DNA of 16,529 nucleotides from Desulforudis sp. (GTDB taxonomy: Bacteria > Bacillota > Desulfotomaculia > Desulfotomaculales > Desulforudaceae): contig JACUUW010000019.1 of assembly GCA_014859075.1 (NCBI GenBank), positions 1 through 16,529 of the forward strand, in the 5' to 3' direction. Below, piece by piece: positions 6,910 to 14,166 of this stretch. Under the pieces are notes generated by a model. That model ran no database searches, was not told the origin of the DNA, and worked only from the letters and a program-made list of their open reading frames with translations. The position numbers were made by a program, and so were the translations under genes. Within the stretch, counting starts at the first letter, position 1. Each line of letters begins with the position of its first letter.

Positions 6910-8055
6910 CTATCGGGTTGGTTTTTCGCCGAGTTTCACCTCGATACTCAGGGTGCGCCCTTCCCGGAATACCTTTACGTCCAATCCTTCACCCACTTTG
7001 TGGGTGCGAATCGCCCTGATTACCTTTTCCGGGTTATCCACCTCAGCCCCGTCAAGCTCCAGGATCACATCACCCGCCTTAAGGCCGGCCCGCGCCGCCG
7101 GGCTCTCCGCCACCACCACGCGGACGAACGCCCCCGCGGCGTTCTTCAGGTCCAGGTACTGGGCAAGCTCGGGCGATACCGATTCCAACTGTACCCCCAG
7201 CCAAGCGTGGCTGATGCCCCCAGTCTTGATCAACTCGTCCAGCACCGGGCGAACGGTAGTGGTCGGAATGGCGAAGCCGATGCCCTGTGCCTGGGCGTTC
7301 ACCGCGGTGTTGATGGCCACCACCTCACCGCGCAGGTTCAGGAGCGGGCCGCCGCTGTTACCGGGGTTAATGGAGGCGTCGGTTTGCAGCAGGTTGTCGT
7401 AGTAGCGATCCTCGATAGTGACCGGGCGGCCCTTGGCACTGACCACCCCGACGGTGACCGTGTGATCCAGCCCGTAAGGGTTGCCGATGGCGATCACCCA
7501 TTCGCCGACCTGTACCTCGTCGGAATCACCCAGCGTGAGATAGGGCAGTTTTCGTGGAGCATCCACCTTCAACACCGCCAGGTCCAGGTCGTAATCCGAA
7601 CCAACCAACTTGGCCTGGAGCGGCGCGTCGAACCCGGTCAGGGTCACCCAGATTTCCTCGGCGTTTCTGATGACGTGTTCGTTTGTCAGAATGTAGCCGT
7701 CAGCGGAAAACAGAAATCCGGAACCCATTCCTCTCCGGCTCGGACCGGGCGGGGTCATGTAGGGACGGCCGAAGAAATCACGGAAAAACGGATCGTTAAA
7801 TAACGGACCCCATTCACTACCGCTGCCGGGTATCACCGTATCAATCTTCGCCACCGCCGGGCTGGTCCGGTCCACGATATCCACGATCACCCCCGGATCC
7901 AGTCCGGGCCTCTCGGGCCGGGCTTGGGGGGAGTCGTCCGCCACCGCCGGTTCTTTTTCATATATATCCCGTACAAGCGCGTTGCCGACCGCGAACATGA
8001 TCCCGGCCACAAAAGCAGCCAGTGCGATGAATACCAAAACCCGTTTCCACTGCAT
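6910..8055 (-). CDS. HtrA/DegP-type membrane-anchored serine protease with one PDZ domain
   Basis: A 381-residue trypsin-like serine protease for quality control of misfolded or secreted proteins at the outer face of the membrane. An N-terminal anchor helix (about 6-27) is followed by a flexible linker and a Phe-rich loop (FNDPFFRDFFG), then the catalytic domain: His127 in TNEHV, Asp158 in YDLDLAVLK, Ser234 in GNSGGP. One PDZ domain covers about 284-375 (AWLGVQL, GLKAGDVILELDG). The architecture and length match the HtrA/YkdA/YyxA group of Firmicutes. ATG 8053-8055 has AAGGGGGG about 8 bases upstream. A perfect TATAAT lies at 8088-8093, so it may start its own transcript, with the HMA gene downstream. 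The gene after it upstream (8163-8511) is a remnant, so nothing there informs its substrate. Confidence 0.96.
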   Translation of the reverse strand: MQWKRVLVFIALAAFVAGIMFAVGNALVRDIYEKEPAVADDSPQARPERPGLDPGVIVDIVDRTSPAVAKIDTVIPGSGSEWGPLFNDPFFRDFFGRPYMTPPGPSRRGMGSGFLFSADGYILTNEHVIRNAEEIWVTLTGFDAPLQAKLVGSDYDLDLAVLKVDAPRKLPYLTLGDSDEVQVGEWVIAIGNPYGLDHTVTVGVVSAKGRPVTIEDRYYDNLLQTDASINPGNSGGPLLNLRGEVVAINTAVNAQAQGIGFAIPTTTVRPVLDELIKTGGISHAWLGVQLESVSPELAQYLDLKNAAGAFVRVVVAESPAARAGLKAGDVILELDGAEVDNPEKVIRAIRTHKVGEGLDVKVFREGRTLSIEVKLGEKPTR

Positions 8056-8087
8056 CGAAACACCCCCCTTGGACAGAATCTCCTTAT

Positions 8088-8093
8088 ATTATA
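8088..8093 (-). promoter_or_regulatory. Possible -10 box of the htrA promoter
   Basis: Minus-strand TATAAT lies about 33 bases before the htrA ATG. The -35 region 17 bases further up (TTTCTT) is poor, so strength would need an activator or another sigma factor. This is a modest call based on the perfect -10 and its position. Confidence 0.4.
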
Positions 8094-8162
8094 CAGCCGC
8101 AGCCAAAGGCAAGAAAGACACAGCCCTCCCGAAAGCGGCATAAAAATCTGCCGGATGACGCA

Positions 8163-8511
8163 TTACGCTCCAGGAGCCAATTCCTCTTGACGGTCGAGGG
8201 TTTCCCAAAAAAGCGGCCGCTCGTAACCCAGACGCCAGACGGCGATGCCAGCCAACCGGTGCCTCTGGACCAAGTCGTCCGCCGCAGGTTTGCAGCGAGG
8301 GATACGAATCCGTGGAATCATCCGTGCGCAGGTAAAAGCCGACCAACTCCATCCGGTGGCCTGGAAGCTCCCGGTCCCCAACAATCCGGACTCCGGGCGG
8401 CGGATCCGGCGGCGGGCTCGGGGGCGACCAGCGGCAGGAAGAAACAAAGACACCGCAGAACACCGTCAGAAACATAACCCCCACCAGCAGTCGAACGGCC
8501 CGCCTTTTCAC
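8163..8511 (-). pseudogene. Remnant of a glycoside hydrolase family 18 lipoprotein (internal deletion and frameshift)
   Basis: Two frames on the minus strand read as the two ends of one protein. Frame one starts at GTG 8509-8511 (GGGTGAT just upstream) and gives a lipoprotein-type signal with Cys at the end of FVSSC, a Pro-rich linker, and then MELVGFYLRTDDSTDSYPSL, which resembles the first strand of GH18 spore-cortex or chitinase-like domains. The other frame, from about 8300 down to its TAA at 8163, reads DDLVQRHRLAGIAVWRLGYE and then RPLFWETL, which resembles the last strand and helix of the same family. The middle of the barrel, including the catalytic DxxDxDxE, is absent. The join lies at about 8280-8300. 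An intact GH18 domain needs roughly 300 residues. The function (sugar or peptidoglycan hydrolysis) is lost. Attribution to GH18 is from motif resemblance only. Confidence 0.72.
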
Positions 8512-8571
8512 GACGAATCACCCGCTTTACAACTCGTCCTGCCTGTATTCTTGTTCCCCGATCAAACCCGT

Positions 8572-8606
8572 ATTCTGAATTCTTGAATTCCGATTCCTGC
8601 ATTCCT
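8572..8606. repeat. Second copy of ATTCTGAATTC-type near-heptad repeat
   Basis: Five ATTC cores occur at about 7-bp steps (7, 8, 6 and 8) just beyond the hdrB terminator. The first part, attctgaattct, is identical to part of the right arm of the obg-proB element. This suggests a dispersed repeat family in the genome. Confidence 0.55.
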
Positions 8607-8608
8607 GC

Positions 8609-8644
8609 AAAAAACAACCGGCCCGGATCTTTCCGGACCGATTG
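8609..8644 (-). terminator. Intrinsic terminator of the apr-qmo-hdr locus
   Basis: On the minus strand, a 12-bp stem (8633-8644 with 8615-8626, two G-T wobbles) closes a 6-base loop (8627-8632) and is followed directly by six T residues (8614-8609). It begins 22 bases after the hdrB stop. This is the clearest rho-independent terminator in the window and marks the 3' end of the locus. Confidence 0.9.
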
Positions 8645-8666
8645 CATTTTTCAAAGATCTGGAAAA

Positions 8667-9551
8667 CTATTTTTTGACCCACTTCGCCAGTTTCTTGTAC
8701 GGCGAAACGATATTGTACGGGAAGGCCAAGTCTTTCGGCTTCAGATCAAAAGCTACCCCCATCAACTGGGTGACAAACAGTACCGGCATGTTGTACTTCT
8801 TCTTTTTCAGCTTGGCAATCTTGTCCTGGAAAGCGTCCGTGTTCAAGGCGCACATCGGGCACGGCGTCACGATCACGTCGGCACCGTTCTCGGCCGCCGA
8901 ATCCAGCACCTTGCCGGTGAGGTCGTAAATCAGCTCGGGATTGGTGAACTGCTGCGCACCACCACAGCACCGGGCGGCCATCGGAAACGGCACCGCCGTT
9001 GCTCCTAAGGCCTCCACGAGCCGGTCCAGCATTACCGGAAACTCCACATCGTCGAAATCCGGACGGCGGATAGCGCGCACGGTCTGGCAACCGGAGTAGC
9101 AGGCCACCTTGAGGCCTTCCAGCGGCTTGATGGTCCGCTCCCGGACCTTATCCAGGCCGACTTCGTTGATCAGCACGTCAATCAAGTGGCGAACCTGCAG
9201 ACCGGCGCTGTAAGACAGGCCGCCGGCACCCAAAGCCTCGTTGATCTGGCTGTGGAACTTGGGATCGATCTTCATTTTCTCGTTGGTCCAGGACAGGTTC
9301 AGGTAACAGGAACTGCAGGCAACGATGACGTCCTTGCCCGCCTTCTCGGCCAGGGCGAGGTTGCGGGCGGCGATCGCCTGTTGCGCCAAGTCGCCGACGG
9401 CGTTGGCCACCAGGCTCGCGCCACAGCAGTTCCAATCCGGAATTTCGTCATGGACGTCCATGCCCAGCGCTTTGACCACGGCCTCAAAGGAGATGAAACT
9501 GGCTTTACCGGTGGCCTCCGAGGCGCAGCCCGGATAAAAAATGTATCCCAT
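8667..9551 (-). CDS. hdrB: HdrB-like subunit with two CCG domains
   Basis: A 294-residue soluble protein with two full cysteine-rich CCG domains, as in the heterodisulfide reductase catalytic subunit HdrB. Domain one has Cys9, Cys42-Cys43-Gly, Cys79 and Cys82 (CSSC). Domain two has Cys155, Cys195-Cys196-Gly and Cys231/Cys234 (CPMC). In methanogen HdrB these bind noncubane [4Fe-4S] clusters that reduce a disulfide. Sulfate reducers have no CoM-S-S-CoB, so the partner here is unknown; a thiol-disulfide couple or electron relay to Qmo is inference. ATG 9549-9551 follows the hdrC stop with no gap, and its Shine-Dalgarno (AAAGGAGGG) lies inside the end of hdrC, so the two are translationally coupled. 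There is no membrane segment. It is the last gene before the terminator. Confidence 0.93.
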   Translation of the reverse strand: MGYIFYPGCASEATGKASFISFEAVVKALGMDVHDEIPDWNCCGASLVANAVGDLAQQAIAARNLALAEKAGKDVIVACSSCYLNLSWTNEKMKIDPKFHSQINEALGAGGLSYSAGLQVRHLIDVLINEVGLDKVRERTIKPLEGLKVACYSGCQTVRAIRRPDFDDVEFPVMLDRLVEALGATAVPFPMAARCCGGAQQFTNPELIYDLTGKVLDSAAENGADVIVTPCPMCALNTDAFQDKIAKLKKKKYNMPVLFVTQLMGVAFDLKPKDLAFPYNIVSPYKKLAKWVKK

Positions 9552-10142
9552 CTAGTGTCCCTCCTTTGCCAGTGCCGCAGCCTTCTCGTAGATTTTCTTC
9601 AGCTGGCTCTTACCCTTGATGGTCTTGGCCGGTGCCAGCGGCAGACGCTTTTTGAACACCATCGCCTGGGCGACGTCGATCATCTTCATCGCATCCTTGA
9701 TCGCGCCCGGTCCAGCCTTCAAATAGTACATTTGGGTCAGCCAGGCTTCCCACTGCCGTCCGCGCTTTAACATGACGTCAAAGAAGGTCTTGCTGAACAG
9801 TGCTCCCGGAGCAACCTTAATGCCCTGTTTCTGCGCAAGGTACAGTTTCATCCCGTGCATCACGTCAATGATCGGAATGCCGCGCGGGCAACGCACGGTG
9901 CACAGGTTGCAGGATGTGCACAGCCACGGCGTGTTCGCCTTCAGCACCTGGTCGCGGTCCCCGGCCTGGATCGCCTTGAAATACTTCCGCGGCTGCAGAT
10001 CCATCAAGTGCCGGGCCGGACAGGTCACGACACACAGGCCGCACTGCATACATTGCTTCATGTACTCCCCGTTCTCAATGGCGTACAGTTCGTTGGCAAA
10101 GGCGGGGTCGTACCTGGATGCCTGCTTATTCGCAGCGGTCAT
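9552..10142 (-). CDS. hdrC: HdrC-like ferredoxin subunit, free-standing in place of QmoC
   Basis: A 196-residue soluble iron-sulfur protein with two cubane [4Fe-4S] motifs: CMQCGLCVVTCP (Cys31, 34, 37, 41) and CTSCNLCTVRCP (Cys75, 78, 81, 85). This is the HdrC pattern, which in QmoC is fused to a heme-b membrane domain. Here no transmembrane helix follows; the C-terminal half is hydrophilic and helical. It should pass electrons between HdrB and the HdrA-like QmoAB. ATG 10140-10142 has GGAGGGGG about 9 bases upstream. It is separated from qmoB by 342 bases of structured non-coding DNA and coupled directly to hdrB. Replacement of qmoC by hdrBC is known in Gram-positive sulfate reducers; the electron route is unresolved. 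Confidence 0.93.
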   Translation of the reverse strand: MTAANKQASRYDPAFANELYAIENGEYMKQCMQCGLCVVTCPARHLMDLQPRKYFKAIQAGDRDQVLKANTPWLCTSCNLCTVRCPRGIPIIDVMHGMKLYLAQKQGIKVAPGALFSKTFFDVMLKRGRQWEAWLTQMYYLKAGPGAIKDAMKMIDVAQAMVFKKRLPLAPAKTIKGKSQLKKIYEKAAALAKEGH

Positions 10143-10292
10143 TTGCTCTACCCCCTCCAGACTGGTCCAAAAAATTTATCCCCATTGATCAGCAACGGAA
10201 AACTTCCAAGGCCTGAAGGCGCAACGCTGGTCAGTTCGCCGGGTACAGACACCGGGTCCAACCCGACACGACACCCTCGCCGTTCACAGCCT

Positions 10293-10316
10293 TCCGGTTT
10301 ATCCGGTTTATCCGGT
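10293..10316. repeat. 9-bp tandem repeat, tccggttta x 2.7
   Basis: Two perfect copies and a partial third of tccggttta lie in the middle of the qmoB-hdrC spacer. On the transcribed strand they read as repeated GGATAAACC. The function is unknown; it could be a regulator site or simple slippage. Confidence 0.6.
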
Positions 10317-10432
10317 GGTCGCCGCCCAGCACGAGGGTCCGCGCGCTTGAGCGCCTCCTTTGCAGAGATACGGCCCCTTGAACCGCTCCACGGCTCCCCA
10401 CGATCCCCGCCGGCACCCTGGACGGCGGGAAT

Positions 10433-10471
10433 GGGACTCCCGGACCGCGGGGGTACCGCGGTCGGGATCCC
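10433..10471 (-). other. Long imperfect hairpin just after qmoB
   Basis: ACCGCGG at 10444-10450 pairs perfectly with 10456-10462 around a 5-base loop. The stem extends outward through CCCG/CGGG and GGGA/TCCC to 10433 and 10471 with small bulges. It starts 14 bases after the qmoB stop. No T-run follows, so it is more likely an mRNA 3'-end stabiliser or processing site than a terminator. Confidence 0.65.
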
Positions 10472-10484
10472 TCTCGAATCAGGC

Positions 10485-12701
10485 CTAGAAACCCTTCATG
10501 GGGTTCGGACCCAGTTCGTCGATCTTCTCGACGAACTCTTCAATGAGCTTCGGAATCCGGTAGTAATCCATGATACTGATCTGGTGCATGCGGCAGCGCT
10601 CGGACTCGAGTCCCAGCCGGTCGAGCGTTTCCGAAACTTTGGACAAGCGGATCTCGGCCAGTTCACTGCCCTTGATGAAGTGACACTGGTAGTCGTCACC
10701 GTGCCGGCAACCCAGAAGCATTACTCCGTCAAAGCCTCCGGACATCGCGTCGGAGATCCAGACCAGGTTCAGCGAGCCCAGACACCGGAGCGGGATGACG
10801 CGTACCCAGGCGCTGTACTTCATGCGGCTGATGCCGGCCATGTCGAGCGCCGGAACGGCGTCGTTCTCGCAGGCGAAGATGAGGATTCTCGGTTTCTCCT
10901 CGTCTTCTTCCGGGACTTCGATGGCCTTGCCCATGCCTCCGATCATGGGTACCGAGTAGTCTTTGAAGGAAATGATCCGCTCGGGGCAGGCGCCCATACA
11001 GGTGCCGCACCGCCGGCAACGGGTCCGCTCCGGCAGCGGGTTCCCCTTCTCGTCCTCGTTGATCGCGCCGAACGGGCATTCCTCGGTACACCGCTTGCAC
11101 TGGGTGCAGCGGTTCATGTTGAACTCGGGATAGGATATGTCCCCGGCCCTCGGGTGCACAGCCTCGCCGCGGGCCACGGCCTCCACGCACTGGATGGCCT
11201 TCAGGACCGCGCCGGTGCCGTCCTCGATCGCCGTCGGCACCTGCATGGTCGCCCGGACGGCGCCGGCGGCGTAGATCCCGGTCCGGCGGGTCTCGTACGG
11301 GAAGCAGATGAAGTGTGAATCCGGGAAGCCGTACTTCAGGGCCGGCATCTCGGGACCCTGGCGGTAAGCCAGGTTCAGCAGGTTGGACTTGATGATCTGG
11401 TCCGGCGGAGCGGCCGGTTCGTCTTCCTTGGCCGCGGCCGCTTCTTCCTCGGATTCCAGGACGACCTCTTCTCCGAAAGAAGCCGTGCTCTCCATGCCGT
11501 TCGCCAGCACCACCAGGTCAAGGTCGCCGATCGTGACTTTCTCGCCCAGGATGATGTCGTCGGCCTCCACGGCCAGTTTGCCGCCGTCCTCATTCACCTG
11601 CACACCGGGGATCTCGGTCTTGACAAAGACCGCACCGGTCTGCTGGACGGCCTTGTAGAAATACTCGTATTTACCCGTGGCCCGGATGTCCTTGTAGAAT
11701 ATATAGGCCTGGGCGTCGGGGTTGAACTCCTTCAGGTAAGCCGCCTGCTTCAAGCTTTCGACGCAGCAGGCCGCCGAACAGTACGGCAGGTGCTCCTGAT
11801 CCCGGGAGCCGGCGCACTGGATGAACGCCACCCGCTTGACGTCTTTCAACTTGCCGTTCTTGGCCATTTCCTCGACGTCGGCGTGGGTAACCACGTTGGG
11901 CTTGCCGAAACCAAGGTATCCCAACTTCTTGGGATCGTACGGCTTCGCTCCGGTCGCCAGTACGATGGCGCCCACTCTTGCATTCGCCGTGTCGCCGTTC
12001 AGTTTAATCTTGGCTTCAAACACACCCGGACCACCGGAGATGCTCTCCATGGCCGCCGCGGTGTAGACCTTGATCTTGGGGTTGTCATCGATCGCCTTGG
12101 TCAGGGTCGGAACGCTGTTCTGCTCCGGTTCGGTATACGGCTCGGCCAGCGGGGGCAACTTGTATACACTGCCGGCCCAACCACCGAGCGCCGCGCCCTT
12201 CTCCACCAGCACCACATCGTAACCGGCCTTCGCTCCTTCAAGCGCCGCCGTCATGCCGGTCAGGCCGCCGCCCACGACCAGAATGGTCTTGGACGGGTTT
12301 TCGACCACGAAAGGCTCGGGGAGTTCGGCCGCCTTCGCGTGGGTCAGGCCCATCCGCACGTAGTCCTCGGCCATCATATTGGTATCCTCGTCGCCGGGCT
12401 CCTGCACCCAGGCCACCCGTTCCCGCAAGGTGATCCGTTCCACGATCACCGACGGGCCGAAATCGAACACGCCGTAGCATACCCGCTCCGAACAGGCCGC
12501 GATGGTAACGGTGTTGACCCCTGCTTCGATGTCTTTCTTGATGAGGTCGACACCCTCGGGGCTGCACAGGAAGGGATGCTCCTTCACGTCCTGAATCTTG
12601 AACTCGCCCGTGGCCACCTTGACCAGGGCCTGGATGTCCAGGGCTTCGCCGATACCGCAGCCCGTGCAGAAGTATACCGCTTGCTTCTTGGTCATCGCCA
12701 T
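10485..12701 (-). CDS. qmoB: QmoB, HdrA-like flavoprotein with C-terminal MvhD-like domain
   Basis: A 738-residue subunit of the quinone-interacting oxidoreductase that supplies electrons to APS reductase. The N-terminal HdrA-type cysteine region has Cys12, 15, 46, 70 and 75. The FAD-binding GGGLTG is at 144-149. The HdrA core includes CAGSRDQEHLPYCSAACC near 296-313, then an Ala/Glu-rich linker near 416-434. Two [4Fe-4S] motifs follow (Cys532, 535, 538, 542 and Cys562, 565, 568, 572). The C-terminal MvhD/FrhD-like domain spans about 603-735 with Cys611, 640, 665 and 673 in a CRHGDDYQCHF context. The ATG at 12699-12701 follows the qmoA stop with no gap. In methanogens the MvhD part links HdrA to hydrogenase, so this domain may dock another donor. 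No membrane segment is present. The length matches known QmoB. Confidence 0.95.
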   Translation of the reverse strand: MAMTKKQAVYFCTGCGIGEALDIQALVKVATGEFKIQDVKEHPFLCSPEGVDLIKKDIEAGVNTVTIAACSERVCYGVFDFGPSVIVERITLRERVAWVQEPGDEDTNMMAEDYVRMGLTHAKAAELPEPFVVENPSKTILVVGGGLTGMTAALEGAKAGYDVVLVEKGAALGGWAGSVYKLPPLAEPYTEPEQNSVPTLTKAIDDNPKIKVYTAAAMESISGGPGVFEAKIKLNGDTANARVGAIVLATGAKPYDPKKLGYLGFGKPNVVTHADVEEMAKNGKLKDVKRVAFIQCAGSRDQEHLPYCSAACCVESLKQAAYLKEFNPDAQAYIFYKDIRATGKYEYFYKAVQQTGAVFVKTEIPGVQVNEDGGKLAVEADDIILGEKVTIGDLDLVVLANGMESTASFGEEVVLESEEEAAAAKEDEPAAPPDQIIKSNLLNLAYRQGPEMPALKYGFPDSHFICFPYETRRTGIYAAGAVRATMQVPTAIEDGTGAVLKAIQCVEAVARGEAVHPRAGDISYPEFNMNRCTQCKRCTEECPFGAINEDEKGNPLPERTRCRRCGTCMGACPERIISFKDYSVPMIGGMGKAIEVPEEDEEKPRILIFACENDAVPALDMAGISRMKYSAWVRVIPLRCLGSLNLVWISDAMSGGFDGVMLLGCRHGDDYQCHFIKGSELAEIRLSKVSETLDRLGLESERCRMHQISIMDYYRIPKLIEEFVEKIDELGPNPMKGF

Positions 12702-13961
12702 CTACTCGCCACCCCCCACCGTAGCCTGAATGGCCTTGAGCGCGGCCCCCGTGGCGTCGCGCACGGTCGCCGAGACCTCCATCGGCTTGCGGGCACAGCC
12801 GGCACCACCGATACCGGTCTCGGACACGCTGGAAATCACGAAGCCACCCGCGTCCAGCGCGGCCAGTTCCGAAGGAATCCGGGCCTCCAGCGTGGACGGG
12901 GCCATGCCGGTCGCCAGGACCACCATATTCACGGTCTGCGTCACGGTCTTGCCGGCGCCCTGGTCCTCGGTTTCCAGGGTCAGGTCTCCGGTAGCCGGGT
13001 CTTCGGTGATCTCGCCGACCTTGCCCTTGATAAACACCACGTTCTCGTCCTGGGCCACCTTGGTGTAGAAATCTTCGTACTTGCCCAGGGCCCGGATGTC
13101 AATGTAAAACACGTAAATCTTGGCGTTGGGGTTCTTTTCCCGGATGTAAGTAATGTGTTTTAAGGTGGCCAGGCAACAGATCTGCGAACAGTAGGCCTGA
13201 TGGTTCTCGTCACGCGAACCGGCACACTGCACGAAGGCGATGGTCTCCGGTTCCTTGCCGTCCGACGGACGCTCAATCCGGCCCTCGGTCGGACCGTTCG
13301 GAACCGCCAGCCGCTCCAGCATTACGTTGGTGAGCACGTTCTTGTGGCGACCGAAACCGTAGTAGCTGATCTTGCCGGCGTCATAAGGCTTCCACCCGGT
13401 GGCGTAGACGATCGCGCCGACCTTCAGGTTCACCGTTTCGGGAGACATATTCAGGTCGACGGCGTTGTACTTGCAAGCCTCGACACACTTGCTGCAACTA
13501 TCCGCACACGCTCCCCGGTCAATCAAGTACTTCATGGGGAAGGCAAACGGATGGGGCAGGTAGATCGCCTTGGTCTTGTCCAGGCCGTAGTTGAAATCGT
13601 TCAGCCGTTCCGCGGGACAGGCCTCCACGCATTCACCGCACGCGGTGCACTCCGGCTTCACAAAACGCGGACTGACCTTAACGTCTACGTCAAAGTCCCC
13701 TTTCCGGCCGGAGATCTTCTCAACCTCGGCACAGGTGAAAAACTTGATGCGCGGATTCCTGCGGAGCCGTTTGAAGTTGATTTCCAGTCCGCAGTTTGGT
13801 GGGCACAGTTTGGGGAAGTAGTGGTGCATCTGGGCTACACGGCCGCCAAGGTAGGGGTTTTTCTCGACAATGAAGACTTCGTACCCCACCTCGGCCGCTT
13901 CCAGGGCCGCCGTCAACCCACTTATCCCTCCCCCGACTACCAGGATGCTCTTATTTGGCAT
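12702..13961 (-). CDS. qmoA: QmoA, HdrA-like FAD/FeS protein
   Basis: A 419-residue HdrA-like flavoprotein, the smaller of the two Qmo HdrA paralogues. The FAD-binding GGGISG is at 10-15; the conserved LCPPNCGLE segment is near 52-60. There are two iron-sulfur motifs, CTACGECVEACP (Cys105, 108, 111, 115) and a variant with spacing C-x3-C-x2-C-x3-C (Cys152, 156, 159, 163). A CAGSRDENHQAYCSQICC segment is characteristic of HdrA. It ends where the HdrA flavin core ends, without the ferredoxin/MvhD tail of QmoB, as known for QmoA. ATG 13959-13961 has GGGTGAT about 5 bases upstream. Directly coupled to qmoB (stop next to start), it follows aprA after a highly structured 205-bp spacer. Function: cytoplasmic electron delivery to AprBA. 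Confidence 0.95.
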   Translation of the reverse strand: MPNKSILVVGGGISGLTAALEAAEVGYEVFIVEKNPYLGGRVAQMHHYFPKLCPPNCGLEINFKRLRRNPRIKFFTCAEVEKISGRKGDFDVDVKVSPRFVKPECTACGECVEACPAERLNDFNYGLDKTKAIYLPHPFAFPMKYLIDRGACADSCSKCVEACKYNAVDLNMSPETVNLKVGAIVYATGWKPYDAGKISYYGFGRHKNVLTNVMLERLAVPNGPTEGRIERPSDGKEPETIAFVQCAGSRDENHQAYCSQICCLATLKHITYIREKNPNAKIYVFYIDIRALGKYEDFYTKVAQDENVVFIKGKVGEITEDPATGDLTLETEDQGAGKTVTQTVNMVVLATGMAPSTLEARIPSELAALDAGGFVISSVSETGIGGAGCARKPMEVSATVRDATGAALKAIQATVGGGE

Positions 13962-14166
13962 AATATCACCCTACATAAATATTAGACTAAACACATAGTA
14001 AGGAGGCTTGAGGCCTCCCATCTCCGGCTGCAGTCGCTATGTGTCACGCCTGCGGATCCGCTCTATGTCCTGTCTGCAGCCGCAGATATCCGGCTGTGGA
14101 AAGAACAAGAAGAAGGAAGTCGGCGGGCGAAATCAGTGATTTCGCCCGCTCTCCCCTCTCAAGCTG
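13962..14166 (-). promoter_or_regulatory. Structured 205-bp spacer between aprA and qmoA, attenuator-like
   Basis: No ORF is supported. Several perfect inverted repeats nest here: acacatag 13991-13998 with 14037-14044; ggaggc 14002-14007 with 14013-14018; cggctgcag 14025-14033 with 14074-14082; the palindrome gcggatccgc 14052-14061; cagccg 14077-14082 with cggctg 14091-14096; and a long hairpin at 14123-14149. The segment 14077-14082 can pair with either 14025-14030 or 14091-14096, so alternative folds are possible. It could set the apr to qmo transcript ratio or respond to a signal; this is inference. Confidence 0.55.
14123..14149 (-). other. Perfect hairpin just after aprA
   Basis: gcgggcgaaatca (14123-14135) is the exact reverse complement of 14137-14149, with one base between, so an RNA would form an 11-bp stem with a 5-base loop. 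It begins 17 bases after the aprA stop. The following minus-strand sequence is pyrimidine-rich but has no T-run, so it is either a weak terminator or a stabiliser of the aprBA message. Confidence 0.7.

Larger units (their letters stand above)
10143..10484. other. 342-bp non-coding spacer between qmoB and hdrC
   Basis: No credible ORF lies here; the only 61-codon minus frame has no family features. It is GC-rich and structured. It holds a strong hairpin after qmoB (10433-10471), a second with a 7-bp stem (10406-10412 with 10423-10429) and a 9-bp tandem repeat (10293-10316). I saw no convincing promoter for hdrCB, though an AT-rich GGGGATAAATTTTTT stretch lies about 25-40 bases before the hdrC ATG on the minus strand. 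It may act as an mRNA processing or expression-tuning region. Confidence 0.6.

Noticed and set aside
8163..8453. Independent 96-codon gene
   Set aside because: Only its C-terminal part reads like a protein, and that part completes the frame of the upstream GH18 remnant; treated as one pseudogene.
10293..10316. CRISPR-like repeat
   Set aside because: The units are 9 bp with no spacers; it is a simple tandem repeat.
9855..13163. Long plus-strand ORFs (9855-11318 and 11790-13163) opposite hdrC, qmoB and qmoA
   Set aside because: Antisense shadows of strongly conserved genes in GC-rich DNA. Their proteins are His/Gly/Arg-rich with no family motif, and no ribosome site supports them.
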